Assembly (NCBI GenBank): GCA_965153355.1
Contig: OZ231126.1
Location: forward strand, 104,036,001 to 104,100,000
Source of the DNA: Flaccisagitta enflata
Lineage: Eukaryota; Chaetognatha; Sagittoidea; Aphragmophora
Direction of reading: 5' to 3'
Length of the DNA: 64,000 bases
Shown here piece after piece: positions 33,421 through 45,291 of the stretch (the stretch's first letter is position 1; the number at the start of each line of letters is the position of its first letter). The position numbers and the translations under genes were made by a program. The notes under the pieces are model-generated. The model saw only the letters and a list, made by a program, of their open reading frames with translations. It did not search any database and was not told the DNA's origin.

Positions 33421-33949
33421 CTTCAAGAGAATACAAGCCTCTCCGGATCGCAAACTTTTCAAGCCTCCAAAAACGTATATGTGGAACATGCTTATTCCTT
33501 AAATTATTCTGTCTCTTCCATATGTACTGAAACGCAATGTGAGAATAATCTCAAAATGTATTCTATGTCCCGGCTTTACTATATTTTCTACTGTAATGGA
33601 ATAATGGCTTAGTTGTGGTCCCCTCTGCAAAATTTGTTGTCACGCTCTTATCCCCCCATGTTTTGGAGAAATAGATGTTTACTTACTTACTTACTCCTGC
33701 CCAAATAGTCTGGTGACCTCAAATATGGCCCCTGCTCACCCACACGCGACTTCGGTAGCCGTGAATCTGGCATAGTTTTAGTGGAGATTGAAAAAGAAAA
33801 AAAAATGAAAAAAACGACCTTGAATAACCCTAGATGACCCAAAATGATTCAGAACCACATAGAACGACATAGAATGACCTTAATGTAATTAACGAATTTG
33901 AATAAATGACAAAAATGACCTGAAAAATTAGTGATTTAGAATGACTTAG

Positions 33950-34192
33950 AAGGTGTTTCTAGTCAAAGATTATCGCGTTTCTAACTGGCCACTTGGTCGC
34001 TCGCTACGTTCGTTTGCTCACACCGCTCACTCACTCCGCAGGGCTATGCATCGCTACGCTTGGCTACGCTCTCTTAACATGCTCGCTCACTCAATTCTCT
34101 CACTCCCTTGAAGGACAGTGAAATTTATGAATATGTGTTCACGCTGTGAATGCGTTTCAGGTTTTTCATCTTCACTAGAAACACGCTCTTAG
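33950..34192. mobile_element. MITE with GTGTTTCTAGT ends
   Basis: Left end GGTGTTTCTAGTCAAAGAT and right end ATCTTCACTAGAAACACGC are inverted copies. The interior has CGCTCGCTACGTTCG-type repeats. Duplicated at 46690-46932. No coding capacity. Confidence 0.65.
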
Positions 34193-34350
34193 AATGATTT
34201 CAAAAGACTTCAAATGACTTCAAATGACTTCAAATGCGTTTAAATTACTCAGAATAAAAACAAGATTCAACATAGGGATACATTTTTTTCAGGTCGAGTT
34301 TGGTTACCTGCTAAACTCTTCTCACTAAAAAACTGAATGATGTTCTTTAT

Positions 34351-34905
34351 TGGGCAGCGGCCCCGAAGGGGCCGATGACCAATGCATTCAACATTGGGCA
34401 ATTTTCTCCTTCTCCTTCTTCTCCTCCTCCTCTTTTGGGCAGCGGTCCCAAAGGGGATGATGTCCTATAGAACACAGAGGAATTTCGTTCATTTGTTCAT
34501 TTATCCATTTGCCCCCCCAGGCCCTCTAAAGCCTGAAATATGCCCTCTCAGGCCTGAAATCTGCTTTCTCAGGCCTTGAATCTGCCCTCTATGGCCTGAA
34601 ATCTGCTCTCAAACAAACAAAAGTCCCCTGTGTTCTACAGGACATCGTCCCCTTTTGGGCCACTGCCCTGCTTCCTCTCATTCCAATTCACAACCATGGA
34701 AAGTAGGGCAATGGGTATCGCTGACCACAAATTGCCCTTGGGGGACTGGTTCTATCTACCCCCTTCGAAGCTCAAATCCCAGCCTTGAGGCTCAAATCCC
34801 AGCCTCAGGGCTCATATTCCAGCCTTGAGGCTCAAATCCCAGTCTTGAGTCTCAAAACCCAGTCCCGAGGCTCAATTCTAAGATTGCATAGAAAATGAAA
34901 AAAAA
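34351..34905. mobile_element. Nested Family B elements
   Basis: The outer left end at 34351 has hairpin GGCCCC-GAA-GGGGCC and a third-type hairpin CCAATG/CATTGG. A second element (34436-34745, complex end at right with TGCCCTGCTTCC/GGAAAGTAGGGCA and end hairpin CCC-TT-GGG at 34735-34742) is inserted in it. The outer 20-bp cargo (CAAATCCCAGCCTTGAGGCT) resumes at 34762-34880. The outer right end is not seen. Duplicated at 47094-47630. Confidence 0.75.
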
Positions 34906-35540
34906 TAGCAGCCCAAAGGCGGTAAGTGGTCAGCGGTACCCGTGCCCTGCTTGAATAGTGTGTGATTTAAGTTGAGGGAGAGCAGGGCAGCGGCCCCGAA
35001 GGGGACAAAGTCCTGTAGAACACCGGGGGAATCTGTCTGTCCGTCCGTCCGTCCATCTGTCCATCTATCCGTCTGTCCGTTTGTCCCCCCCCCCGCCCCA
35101 TCCTCAGGGCTTTGTCACCTTTGGGGCCTATTCTGACCCAAATTCTGCCAAATAGCCCAAATCCAAGCAATATAGCCCAAATCCAAGCATAATGGCCTAA
35201 ATCCAAGCAAAATGGCTCAAATCTGGTCAGAATCTAGGTATCAGAGGCCACAATATAGGTCTAAGGGGCCAAAATGATGTACCTTGGGCCAGAATTGGGA
35301 TTTTCTGGCCAGATTTGGGCCATTTTGCTTGGATTTGGGCCATTATAATTGGAATTGGGCCATTTTGCTAAGATTTGGGCTATATTGCTTGGATTTGGGC
35401 TATTTGGCAGAATTTGGGTCAGAATAGGCCCCAAAGGTGACAAAGCCCTGAGGATGGGGCAGGGGGGGACGGATGTACGGACGGACAGATTCCCCCTGTG
35501 TTCTACAGGACTTCGTCCCCTTCGGGGCTGCTGCCCAAAA
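34906..35540 (+). mobile_element. Family B element, CCTGT hairpin type
   Basis: End hairpin GCC-CAAA-GGC (34911-34920), GGTCAGCGGTACCCG, stem TGCCCTGCT (34943-34951)/AGCAGGGCA (34981-34989), GGCCCC-GAA-GGGGAC, CCTGT/ACCGG-type third hairpin, CCGT core, 20-bp cargo (AAGCAAAATGGCCCAAATCC type). Inverted simple end CCCCTGTGTTCTACAGGAC to GCTGCCCAAAA at 35540. Duplicated at 47630-48290. Confidence 0.85.
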
Positions 35541-35542
35541 CA

Positions 35543-36634
35543 TTACAGTTTGATTTTTTTTCAAATGAGACAAAAGATGGGGACATAAATCATAAACGAA
35601 TAGAAATAATTAAATTCTGAAAAAATAGAAAAGAAAACGCCTGAAAGGTTAGGTTTTGGCATTTATTCAGGCCAAATTTCAGCATTCGGTCTCAAGTAGT
35701 TTAGCCTCAATCGCTTTTTGAAGTCAAACTATGAATCATCCAAAATAACTTTTTTTAGCTATGGCACAAAAAAAGGTGAACTACTTGTTTGCCAGCATTT
35801 AACATCTGAGCAATGAGAAAAACATAGCAAATCCATTACCATTTTGAAGCTCCGCGAAAGATCTTTCAAATGAGACCTTGCTGGATGTCCTAGCTCAATT
35901 TGTTTAGAAATGGCATTAGGATGAAAACAGGTAGGAAAGAATGTGGAAATTTACTATGTGATTTTCATGGGTTATCTTTATTCTTTATTCTTGGTGCCAT
36001 TTTAAAGGAAATTTGAAGCTCTTTTAATTGCTCATGGATAACAAGTAGCTATGACAATCCTGAGCTGCATCATTGATAAAAACGGAAAGACCAATATTGC
36101 TCATTAGAAGAAATTGAAATGAGCACTTTTTTTTAATCAGCGATTTTTTTCTTCAAACCTTCGCCATTTCTAAACAAATGAAACTACAATTGCCAGCAGC
36201 GTCGCATTTGGAAGAATTTTTGCAGAGCTTTCAAACGGTCATGGATTTTCTATGGTTCAGGTCCTTAGTAAAGCCAAAATTAAAAGTGTTTGCTTTTTTG
36301 AGGTGCAACAAAGCACCTCTATAACTGGCCGTGTCCGTTGGTTGGTCGGTCGGTCTGTCGGTCTGTAACGCATTTGTTCGACGATCCACACGTCGCACCT
36401 TTTTGGCCTACTTGGCCTTGTTTTTTTTTGCCAAAGGAGCAGGAAGAAATTGATATCTTCACTTTAAATGTAAATTGAAGCTTAACTACTGGAGACGGAA
36501 TGCTAAAATTTGGCATGAATAAATGCCAAAACCTACTCTTTCGGGTGTTTTTTGTTTTCAGAATTTGATTATGTCGATCCATTTATGATTTATGTTGTCA
36601 TCTTTTGTTTCATTCAAAAAAAATCATACTGTAA
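35543..36634. repeat. Long inverted repeat (about 0.95 kb without insert)
   Basis: Outer ends TTACAGT (35543) and ACTGTAA (36634). Both arms share TCAAATGAGACAAAAG-type, GGTTTTGGCATTTATTC, TTTCTAAACAAATG and GAGCTTTCAAA motifs in mirror order. The right arm is interrupted by a Family A variant at about 36294-36430. Duplicated at 48291-49382. Confidence 0.85.
36294..36430 (-). mobile_element. Family A variant with AGGTGC arms
   Basis: Hairpin GAGGTGC-AACAAA-GCACCTC (36300-36319), CCGTTGGTTGGTCGGTCGG core, arm complement GTCGCACCT (36392-36400) and inverted head GGCCTTGTTTT. The arms are unlike the usual AGTCGCG yet match each other. Duplicate at about 49042-49178. Confidence 0.7.
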
Positions 36635-37032
36635 ACGCGTTAGTTGTTTTCATCAGGAACTCGCCCAGCTTCCAGCTATGATACTCAAATCTCAGTTTAG
36701 AAAACTATACCAAGCCTCGAGGCCCAAATCCCAGCCTAAAAGCCAAAATCCCTGTGTCAAAACCAAAATCCCAGTCCAACCGTCGGCGTAAAACCCTACT
36801 TGAGGCTTGCGACTACGGCTGCTTTTGCGACTACAAATAAACCCTGCTCCAACAGACCCACTTTTAAAACATCTGCGCCTGAAACCAATGTTCCTAACAG
36901 AATTACGCCTATCACAGAAAACAAGGCCAACACCTATAACAGCTATAATTGAAATCGCTGATATCGACAACTGCCCATTTTGGTGTTGGTAAAATCACCG
37001 ACTTTAGTGCTTTTATGTCACCATTATAAATG

Positions 37033-37787
37033 TAATAGCAGCCCAAAGGCAGTAAGTGGTCAGCGGTACCCGTGCCCTGCTTGAGTAGAAAGTGATTTAG
37101 GTTGTGAGGGAGCGGGGCAGCGGCCCCGAAGGGGACAAAGTCCTGTAGAACACAGGGGGAATCTGTCCGTCCGTCCGTCCGTCCGTCCGTCCGTCCGTCC
37201 GTCCGTCCGTCCGTCCGTCCGTCCGTCCGTCCGTCCGTCCTTCTGTCTGCCTTCCTTCTGTCCAGGTTGCCCTGTTATTCAAATTTTCATTGAATACCAT
37301 GGAGAAATGACGAAAGCCAGTATATGGATAATGGTACCCTTGCCCTTATTTTATAGTTTGTGGGTTATGTTGAGGGAGGAGCAGGCCAGGATCTGGGTGT
37401 CTGAGACCAGAATTTAGGACTCAGAGACCAATTTCATGGTCTCAGAGGCAAGGGTGGGTCTGGGTGTCTATGGTTAGGTTGAGGGTTATAGGAGCCAGAA
37501 TCTAAGTTTAAGGGGCCAAAATGATAGAACTCAGGCCAGTATTCAGTTTTTCTAGCCAGATTTGGCTCATTTTGCTTGGTTTTGGGCCCTTTTGCCTGGA
37601 TTTGGCCCATTTTGGCTGGATTAAGGCCATTTTGCTTGGATTTGGGCCATACAGTTTGGATTTTGACCCCAAAGGAGACAAAGCCCTGAGGGTGGGGCAG
37701 GGGGGGGGCGGACATACGTATGTACGGACGGACAGATTCCCCCTGTGTTCTACAGGACTTTGTCCCCTTTGGGGCCGCTGCCCAAAA
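37033..37787 (+). mobile_element. Family B element, CCTGT hairpin type
   Basis: End hairpin GCC-CAAA-GGC (37041-37050), stem TGCCCTGCT/AGCGGGGCA with one G-T pair (37073-37081/37111-37119), CCTGT-AGAAC-ACAGG, about 22 CCGT units (37164-37240), diverse cargo, 20-bp TTTTGCTTGGATTTGGGCCA units, inverted end CCCCTGTGTTCTACAGGAC to GCCCAAAAAG. Duplicated at 49785-50612, where the cargo is longer by about 110 bases. Confidence 0.85.
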
Positions 37788-38370
37788 AGTGAAAAAGATG
37801 TGTTTTTTCGATTTTTTGAAAAATATGTATGATTTTCTTCATTTTTTGGTCAAATATGCCCCTGGGGGTGATGAACTGAAGCAAGAAAAAAATTGGAATA
37901 CTCCTCCTCTCTAAATGTGGAAAAACATGAAGAAAATTATTTGTTGCTGAAATCGTTTATTTCAACGCCTTTGAATTTCTTTTGTTTTCAATGGTTATAA
38001 AGTCGCTGAAATCAACGACTTTTGCCAGACCAAATTCGCGATTTTTATATCTTATGACCTTCATGGGCCACTCAATAAGTCGACTGCCCTTTGACTACTA
38101 AGAGAAGCCCATGACTACTTTTGGTAAGCTTTTTGCTTTTAGGGTAGATGAGAAAGGATGTTTTTCAGATTCTGTTTTATGGAAAACTAGGCATGAACGG
38201 TTGAGCTAATAGAACATGTTTTTAAACAATTTCGTTGGGGGAGTGGGTTTTTTTACCTGTTGATGAACGATGATATGTTGCTCTTGATGAACGAAGCTAT
38301 GTTGCTGTTCATGAACAGCAAAAAAAAGTCTAGGCATGAACGCTTGAGCTAATAGAACACATTTTTAAAG

Positions 38371-39146
38371 TAGGTATAGTAAGTATATTTTTCAGGATCC
38401 TAAAAACTTGCTGTCGTTCAGGTTTTCTTGTTATATTAGTGCCTACTAGTGTAAAAACACAGAATTTTGATATTTTTTTGAAAAAAATCAATTTTGAGCT
38501 ATTTGGCATTTCAGAAAATGGGGTACCTAATTCCGAGCAGTTCTTGCAGCCTTTTTTTGCAACTTATTTCCATCACAAACTACTATTTATCAGTTTTTAT
38601 TGTCGTTTTTTTGTATTCGGCTCAATGCCACATAAAAATTCAATTCAATTCAATTCAATTCAATTCAAGCCCAACCGGAGGTTGCTTGCTCAATTCGTTA
38701 AAGAGATACACCAAAATGCAGGTTGACATGTCAAGTTGTGAATGGACCAATTTGTGCTGTTTTGAGAGACTGTCTTGTTTTCCTTATAACTTCTAAACGA
38801 ATTGAGCTACAGACCTCGGATTGGTCTAGTTTTATAGATATTTTAGAGAAGAGTATGCAAAAACTTGAAGTTATTGTTCCGAGTTAAAATTGTTGTTCCG
38901 ACTCGAAATTATCGTTCCAACTTGAAGTTATCGTTCTGACTCAAATTTAGCTTTCCGACTTGGGTGACAACCGGGCTCCCTACCACTGAGCAATTGCCCC
39001 CCCCCCCACCACCTGCAGGCGTCTAGTTTTGCTTTGTATCCTACCTAGTTTTTCCTTAGATCTGTGCCACAACTAGGTATAGTAAGTATATTTTCTCTCC
39101 ATCCTTTTGGTCAGCACTTGTTTGTCTGCCACTGCCAGTCTCTGTC

Positions 39147-39183
<37 letters not shown>

Positions 39184-39295
39184 TTCTCTCTCTCTCTCTC
39201 TCTCTCCCTCTCCCTCTCTCTCTCTCTCTCTCTGTTTACAAATCTATCATTTTGTCAAGGAAAAGAAAATTCTCGATAAAATAGCCAACACCAAT
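38371..39295. repeat. Unassigned DNA with TCAAT and CT tracts
   Basis: TAGGTATAGTAAGTATATTTT occurs at 38371 and again at about 39075. (TCAAT)n is at 38637-38668. GTCT and CT tracts lie at 39140-39235. No gene is recognised. Confidence 0.55.
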
Positions 39296-39304
39296 GGAAA
39301 CAAG

Positions 39305-39562
39305 TGATGTGGGGTCAAAATATTGTTGCGGTGGGCAGGGGCAGCCGACCCCCATCCACATCCAACGCCCCACTCAACGCCCTTTCCCACACAGACACAT
39401 ATAAAAAGCTTCTAAAACGCTCGTTTTCCTACTTTTTAACTCATGCTCACGGACGGACGGACGGACGGACGGATGGACGGATGGACGGAGGGACAGACAG
39501 ATAGACAAAGACAGACAGATGGACGGACAAAGTCTTCTATAGAGTTGCGTCTCTGCAACTAA
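39305..39562 (+). mobile_element. Family A element
   Basis: An arm-like TTGTTGCGG with GTGGGCAGGGGCAGCC, a GGACGGAC core (39451-39500) and hairpin AGTTGC-GTCTCT-GCAACT with A tract at about 39542-39562. The head is decayed. Confidence 0.65.
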
Positions 39563-40130
39563 AACACTCATCTATTCAAATTCATTCCCCTGTGGTTATT
39601 TTAGACCAAGCTTTACTCATTTGATAAGTATACGCTCGAATCATGCAATGGAAAATATTCCCTTGGACGAAAGTTCGCGTTTTGGTTGCGTCATAAGAAA
39701 ATAAAAAACACAGTGAAGAAAGGCGGTTAAGAAATGCATCATACAAAGTATTGATGGCGTTACAAAAACGGTTGAGGTGATTAAGGGTGAGGGAGCAGAA
39801 AAATTTTGAAAACGGTTTTCAAGAGAAGAAATATAGGGAATTCTAACGATACCGGCAAGAAGAGAGGTAGACTTTACAGAGACACCAAAAAAGGGCGACA
39901 ATGAAAAAACGAATTGATTTTCATTGCTCTCATCGTCAAAAATGTTTCTCGATGACACCATTCAAAAGAGCGCGAAAAAAGCTTCTTGGAACATATTTCA
40001 TTTTCCTCGATGTATTTGTTTTTGATAATTTCTGGGGCTCTAACAAGTGCTTTCCCAGGCAAATACAATAATTCACCCACGCTCGACAACTATTTCAGGC
40101 GCAATTTCAATCCTTTTATATGCCTATTTA
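39563..40130. other. No gene recognised
   Basis: Non-repetitive-looking sequence. Two overlapping minus-strand open frames (39641-39961 and 39874-40089) match nothing I know and lack a convincing coding pattern. Confidence 0.4.
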
Positions 40131-40631
40131 AAGGGTTCATAGAGGACCATAAAAATCATGTTCATGACTGGCCAAAAAAATCCACTCCACCAACGATGTC
40201 TATTGAATTTCTTAGCTTTTCAATAATGACCCAATAGTGTACATTCAATAACTTTGAAAAAAGTCGCTCAAAAATGATCATTGAAATGTAATTATTGAAC
40301 GGATAGCTTATTCAGAGGGAAAAAAGAAAAAATAGTTTCTTATGATTAACAAGGCCAAATTACAGCCAATTCATAATCAAAAACTTGTGAGTTTTGAATG
40401 AATGTATGAATGAATGTATGAATAAACAAATGAATGAATGAATGATTGAATGAGTGAATGAATGAATGAATAAATGAATGAATGAAAGAATGAATGAATG
40501 AATGAATTAATAGACGCTCAAATCAATCAATGGAAAGTGAATGGCAAGCAAAATTGAGTGAATTTTTCAAAAGCATATCGTTCAGTGTTTTTAGTGAGGG
40601 GAATTAAGCAGATAACCCAACTAGACCTGAA

Positions 40632-40788
40632 AACAAGGCCGGATACACGGCAATCTAGTCGCGGACGGTTGGGCAGGAGCAGTAATACAAAAACCGCTCG
40701 GAATTCAAAAATGTGACCTACCGACCGACCTACCGTCAAAGCTACCGACCGACACGGCAAGGTGTAGAGTCGCGTGTCCGCGACTAAA
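40632..40788 (+). mobile_element. Family A element with a visible empty site
   Basis: CAAGGCCGGATACACGG (from 40634), arm AGTCGCGGAC and hairpin AGTCGCGTGTCCGCGACT (40768-40785) sit between A tracts. The paralogous locus at 23393-23412 reads straight through as GACATG-A6-TGTATCCCC. The element is therefore about 152-156 bp and inserted within an A run. Confidence 0.88.
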
Positions 40789-40979
40789 AATGTATCCCCA
40801 GATTTTGATGACTGTTTGTGTTTTTTTTTCCTCACAAAAAAAAAAAAAAAAAAGTTACAACCATAATGATATTTTTCATTTTTGTTTTTCCACTTTTCAT
40901 TTTTCTTTTTACAGTTTTTTTTTTAATTTTAAGATTTTTAAAGATTTTTTATTTTTTATTTTTCACATTTTACATTTCC

Positions 40980-41335
40980 CATTTTAAATTTCAAATTTCA
41001 CATTTCACATTTCACATTTCACATTTCAAATTTCAAATTTCAAATTTCAAATTTCAAATTTCAAATTTCAAATTTCAAATTTCAAATTTCAAATTTCACA
41101 CTTCACACTTCACACTTCACACTTCAAATTTCAAATTTCAAATTTCAAATTTCAAATTTCAAATTTCAAATTTCAAATTTCAAATTTCACATTTCACATT
41201 TCACATTTCACATTTCACATTAACATTTCACATTTCAAATTTCAAATTTCAAATTTCAAATTTCAAATTTGAAATTTTGAATTTCACATTTCACATTTCA
41301 CATTTCACATTTCACATTTCACATTTTAATTTTCA
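40980..41335. repeat. 7-bp (CAAATTT)n minisatellite
   Basis: Tandem CAAATTT / CACATTT / CACACTT units. Confidence 0.95.
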
Positions 41336-41464
41336 CTTTTATATTTCAGTTTTTTATTTTCATTTTTCGCTTTTCACTTTTTACCTTTTACCTTTATCTT
41401 TCATTTTCTAATTTTCTTTTTATATTCTTTATATTTTTTTCTGTTTTGAATTTTGTATCTTTTA

Positions 41465-41680
41465 TTTTTTTTTCATTTTTCATTTTTCATTTTTCATTTT
41501 TCATTTTTCATTTTTCATTTTTCATTTTTCATTTTTCATTTATGGTTTTTCATTTTTCATTTTTCATTTTTCATCTTTTATTTTTCATTTTTTACATTTT
41601 TTCATTTTTTATTTTTCATTTTATATGATTTACTTTCATTTTTCATTCTTTTTCATTTTCATTTTTTTTCTTCTTTTTAA
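41465..41680. repeat. 7-bp (CATTTTT)n minisatellite
   Basis: Same unit as 23495-23880. Confidence 0.95.
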
Positions 41681-41894
41681 TCTCCTTTGTTTTCACACAT
41701 TATTTCATTCTAATCATTTTTCATTTTTCATCTTTGAATTTTTGAATAAGATATTCTATTCATTTACAAACAGTAAAACAATCCACTTAATTAACGAAAA
41801 AAAAGAAAAAGAAATTAACAAATTTCTTTAAACAATCTTTTTCATCAAATAACTTTAAAAAACCATATCAAAATTAGGTTTACATTTTTTTCTA

Positions 41895-42340
41895 GATGGA
41901 TCCATTGAAATTCCCTTCTATTCAGTTTGCGCGCTCGGTATTGTTTGATTTCGGGATTGCACTGTGTTTATGGATACTGAGTTAGAAGCGAAAGGAGAAA
42001 AAGAAGGAGAAAAAGAAGAAGAACAAAAAGAAGAAGAAGAGGAAGAAGAAAAAAGAAGAAGAAGAAGAAGAAGAAGAAGAAGAAGAAGAAGAAGAAGAAG
42101 AAGAAGAAGAAGAAGAAGAAGAAGAAGAAGAAGAAGAAGAAGAAGAAGAAGAAGAAGAAGAAGAAGAAGAAGAAGAAGAAGAAGAAGAAGAAGAAGAAGA
42201 AGAAGAAGAAGAAGACGGAGAAGAAGAAGAAGAAGGAGAAGAAGAAGAGGAAGAAGGCGAAGGAGAAGAAGAAGATGAAGAAGAAGACAAAAAAAAAAGA
42301 AAATGATGATTATGTCAACATTGTCAAATCTGAGGGAAAT
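41895..42340 (+). repeat. Dispersed element carrying a long (GAA)n
   Basis: Leader GATGGATCCATTGAAATTCC and GATACTGAGTTAGAAG, about 60 nearly pure GAA units (42055-42215), then impure units and AAAATGATGATTATG, the same 3' flank seen inverted at 29385 and 45838. Confidence 0.85.
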
Positions 42341-42351
42341 TGAAATGGAAA

Positions 42352-42508
42352 TTTAACAAGGCCGGATATACGGCAATCCAGTCGCGGATGGCTGGGCAGG
42401 AGCAGTATTGCAAAAACTGCCCTGAATTCAAAAATGTGACAGATGGACCGACATACCGACCTACCGACCGACACGGCAAGGTGTAGAGTCGCATGTCCGC
42501 GACCAAAA
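42352..42508 (+). mobile_element. Family A element
   Basis: ACAAGGCCGGATATACGGC head, arm AGTCGCGGAT, CCGACCTACCGACC core and hairpin AGTCGCATGTCCGCGACC. Arm and end differ by two bases, so this copy has begun to decay. Confidence 0.75.
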
Positions 42509-43532
42509 ATGGGTGAAAAATCATGTCAACGCATCAGGAAATAACTTTGAAAGAAAGATGATAATTTCTTTTAGCATTTTTTTTAGTTGCGTGCGCGCGA
42601 CTCTACAACCCGCTTTGTCCGTCGGTTGGTCGGTTGGTTGGTCGGTCGGTTGGTCAGTCGGTTGGTCCGTCACACTTTATTTTTTTTTATGATTTTATTT
42701 CTTTGACCTCACTACCCAAATGGGACTCATGGGGCCACTTCGGTGATTTTTTTTTTTAGAGTTTTTTTTATACTCAATCTATTCTAGATCGGCTCCGAAG
42801 TGGAGTCAACTTGATATTTTGGTACTTTGACAAAATTGGCAATCGAAGTGAGATATGTCGATCTGGACTGAATCTGGAATATATGCTATCGATATGTTCC
42901 ACCAAGGGTTTCTGACACTTAGACGATTTTTTTTTATCCATAATCATCGTAACCAAATTTACCGATGATGAAACTCTGGCCTTACCCCTCAGGAGTAAGG
43001 TGATCATCGCTACCCAAATCGCCGATGATAAAGCTCGGTCCGTGAAAAAATCCTTGGCTGAAATTCTAATCTAATACATGTCATACATATAATTGTTTTT
43101 GTTTTATTCTGTTTATTTGTTTTGTTATTTGTTTTATTATATTAGACCCCTTGTTATTTGTTTTATTATATTAGACCCCTTACATTTAGCCCCTTTCATA
43201 TTCAATTCTCGTAAAATGATAGAGATGACAATTAGTTTGTTTTCCATAACCGGAAATAAATGGAATAGGGCCTTGTGAACGCTCAGTGACTTGTTGATAC
43301 GCGCATCACTCCTAGTTTTCCATTTATCAAAACTTAGCAAACATCTTTAGACAAAATTTGAAAACAGACTTTACATTAACTTCCTTCATATAAATGCTTT
43401 AAGCATATTTTCTTATTTTTTAATTCGTTTTGTATTTCTGAGTTTTATTTTTCATGGTGCTAAATGATCCTCTCCCTGATGACGATGAAGCGTGTTTATC
43501 GATGATACTTGACAGTAGACTGCGATGACCGG

Positions 43533-43711
43533 TAAGGCCTTGCGGGTTTGGCCGTAAGAGGGCCGAGGCTCGGTTTTGAAGCCAAACCCGAAATTCGGTT
43601 TTGCCCTCAGACCCGATTTTTTTTCTATGATATTTTTGCTACAATATTGTTCTTTCAATCTTTCACTCATCAAACTATTTTTGTATATTTTTCTTCCTTT
43701 ATTGATAATAT

Positions 43712-43782
<71 letters not shown>

Positions 43783-44000
43783 CTCTCTCTTTCTACTTAG
43801 TTGCTTTTATTTCCTTGTTTTTTTTCTCATTTTGCTGTTTGTATATGTATTTTCCTTTTTTTCTCAATTTTTTTTCTTCTTCTGTTATTTTCTTTCTTTC
43901 TCTCAAACCTATATAACCCGTCATAAACCCGAGGAAAGGTTTTGAGGTATTCCGAACCCAAACCGAAACCGCGGAAAAAAACGCCATATGCAAGGCCTTA
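43533..44000. mobile_element. 468-bp hAT-like MITE with 8-bp target duplication
   Basis: Ends TAAGGCCTTGC and GCAAGGCCTTA are exact 11-bp inverted repeats. The flanks ATGACCGG (43525-43532 and 44001-44008) are identical 8-bp direct repeats. Duplicon copy 1 has a single ATGACCGG at this site (27604-27611). The interior carries (GT)n(CT)n (43712-43775) and no coding capacity. An 8-bp duplication is the hallmark of hAT transposition. Confidence 0.92.
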
Positions 44001-44088
44001 ATGACCGGGCAATCAGCTGTGACATACACCGAGTTTATAAACAGTTCCTATTGTTAACCCCCACTGACAAGTGAATACGCGTATCACT

Positions 44089-44190
<102 letters not shown>

Positions 44191-44701
44191 CTGTGTGTCT
44201 GTCTGTGTGTCTGTCTGTGTGTGTGTGTCTGTGTATGTGTGTGCTCATTTTTATTGTATGAAAAAGTCAATTTATACAAATGTTAGGGTTTGAATCATCT
44301 GTCGATCGATCAATCGATCCATGATGATGAATCCTTTCTCTATGAGGAACTGACTCGCCAAGTCAGCTGATTCCGCGGTCTTCACCGAGGACGTTTCATT
44401 GGTATTTATCGATGAAAAGCCGATGATAAGTCCCTGCTTTAACAACTCTTACCATAAGTAAGTTAGTAACATATATGGTTTCACAATATTTTGAATATGA
44501 TGTTTAGTTAACCAACTTCATCTGTCACTATGCTCATCATGAAATGGATAAATGGTCACAAATAACTACCTAGATCTTGATTCTAAATTCATGTGATCTT
44601 TAAAAGGCCCTTTTTTCTAAATAGAGCTATAGCAACGAGATTGACCCGAGATGAAGAATCTTTTAATGTAGTTTTTAAAACTCACCAATAGTATATTTTT
44701 G

Positions 44702-44787
<86 letters not shown>

Positions 44788-45209
44788 GACCCCCGAAAAA
44801 TATCTCAATATTCAGTGTCGCTAGACCCTGGCTCTTTCATCGATATTTTGGTACACAGCAATGATGATCAGATCCAAGGAGTATTTCTAGTAGATATCAT
44901 AGCAGTTAGATTGGAGTGTCAGATCGACAAAAAAAAAGTGGTGGAGCAGTTCGATTGGGGAATTGTCATAAATGACAAAGTTTTTTGAAAAGCAAGTTTG
45001 TTCCAGATTGACATTCATTTTTCATAATTGATGCCACTTCGATTCGAAGTGAGAATGATTTGAATAAAAAAAATGTCGCCACAGTTTGGTTGTCAAAGTC
45101 ACATACGCGAACCCCCAAATGGTCTGGTGACCTCAAATATGGCCCCTGCCCACCCGCACCCCACTTCGGTAGCCGTGTAGAGGCATGAGCCTAATTGCTC
45201 AAAAAGAGA

Positions 45210-45291
<82 letters not shown>

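Larger units (their letters stand above)
30029..33693 (+). mobile_element. Non-LTR retrotransposon, internally deleted
   Basis: About 3.67 kb absent from duplicon copy 2. It holds a GC-rich 5' region, an open ORF1-like frame (31195-31743), the C-terminal tail of a reverse-transcriptase frame (about 31745-32300) and a long 3' region ending in (TTAC)n at 33680-33693. Endonuclease and catalytic RT are missing between the two frames. The tail type points to the Jockey/CR1 group. I do not see an obvious target-site duplication. Confidence 0.8.
40131..42523. repeat. Diverged partner of 22.9-24.35 kb
   Basis: Follows the order of 22930-24350: TAAAAATCATGTTCATGACTGG, GAAT repeats (40398-40510), TTAGTGAGGGGAATTAAGC, ATGTATCCCCAG, T/A-rich 7-bp minisatellites, the GAA element. 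It is much less similar than the two duplicons are to each other. Confidence 0.75.
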
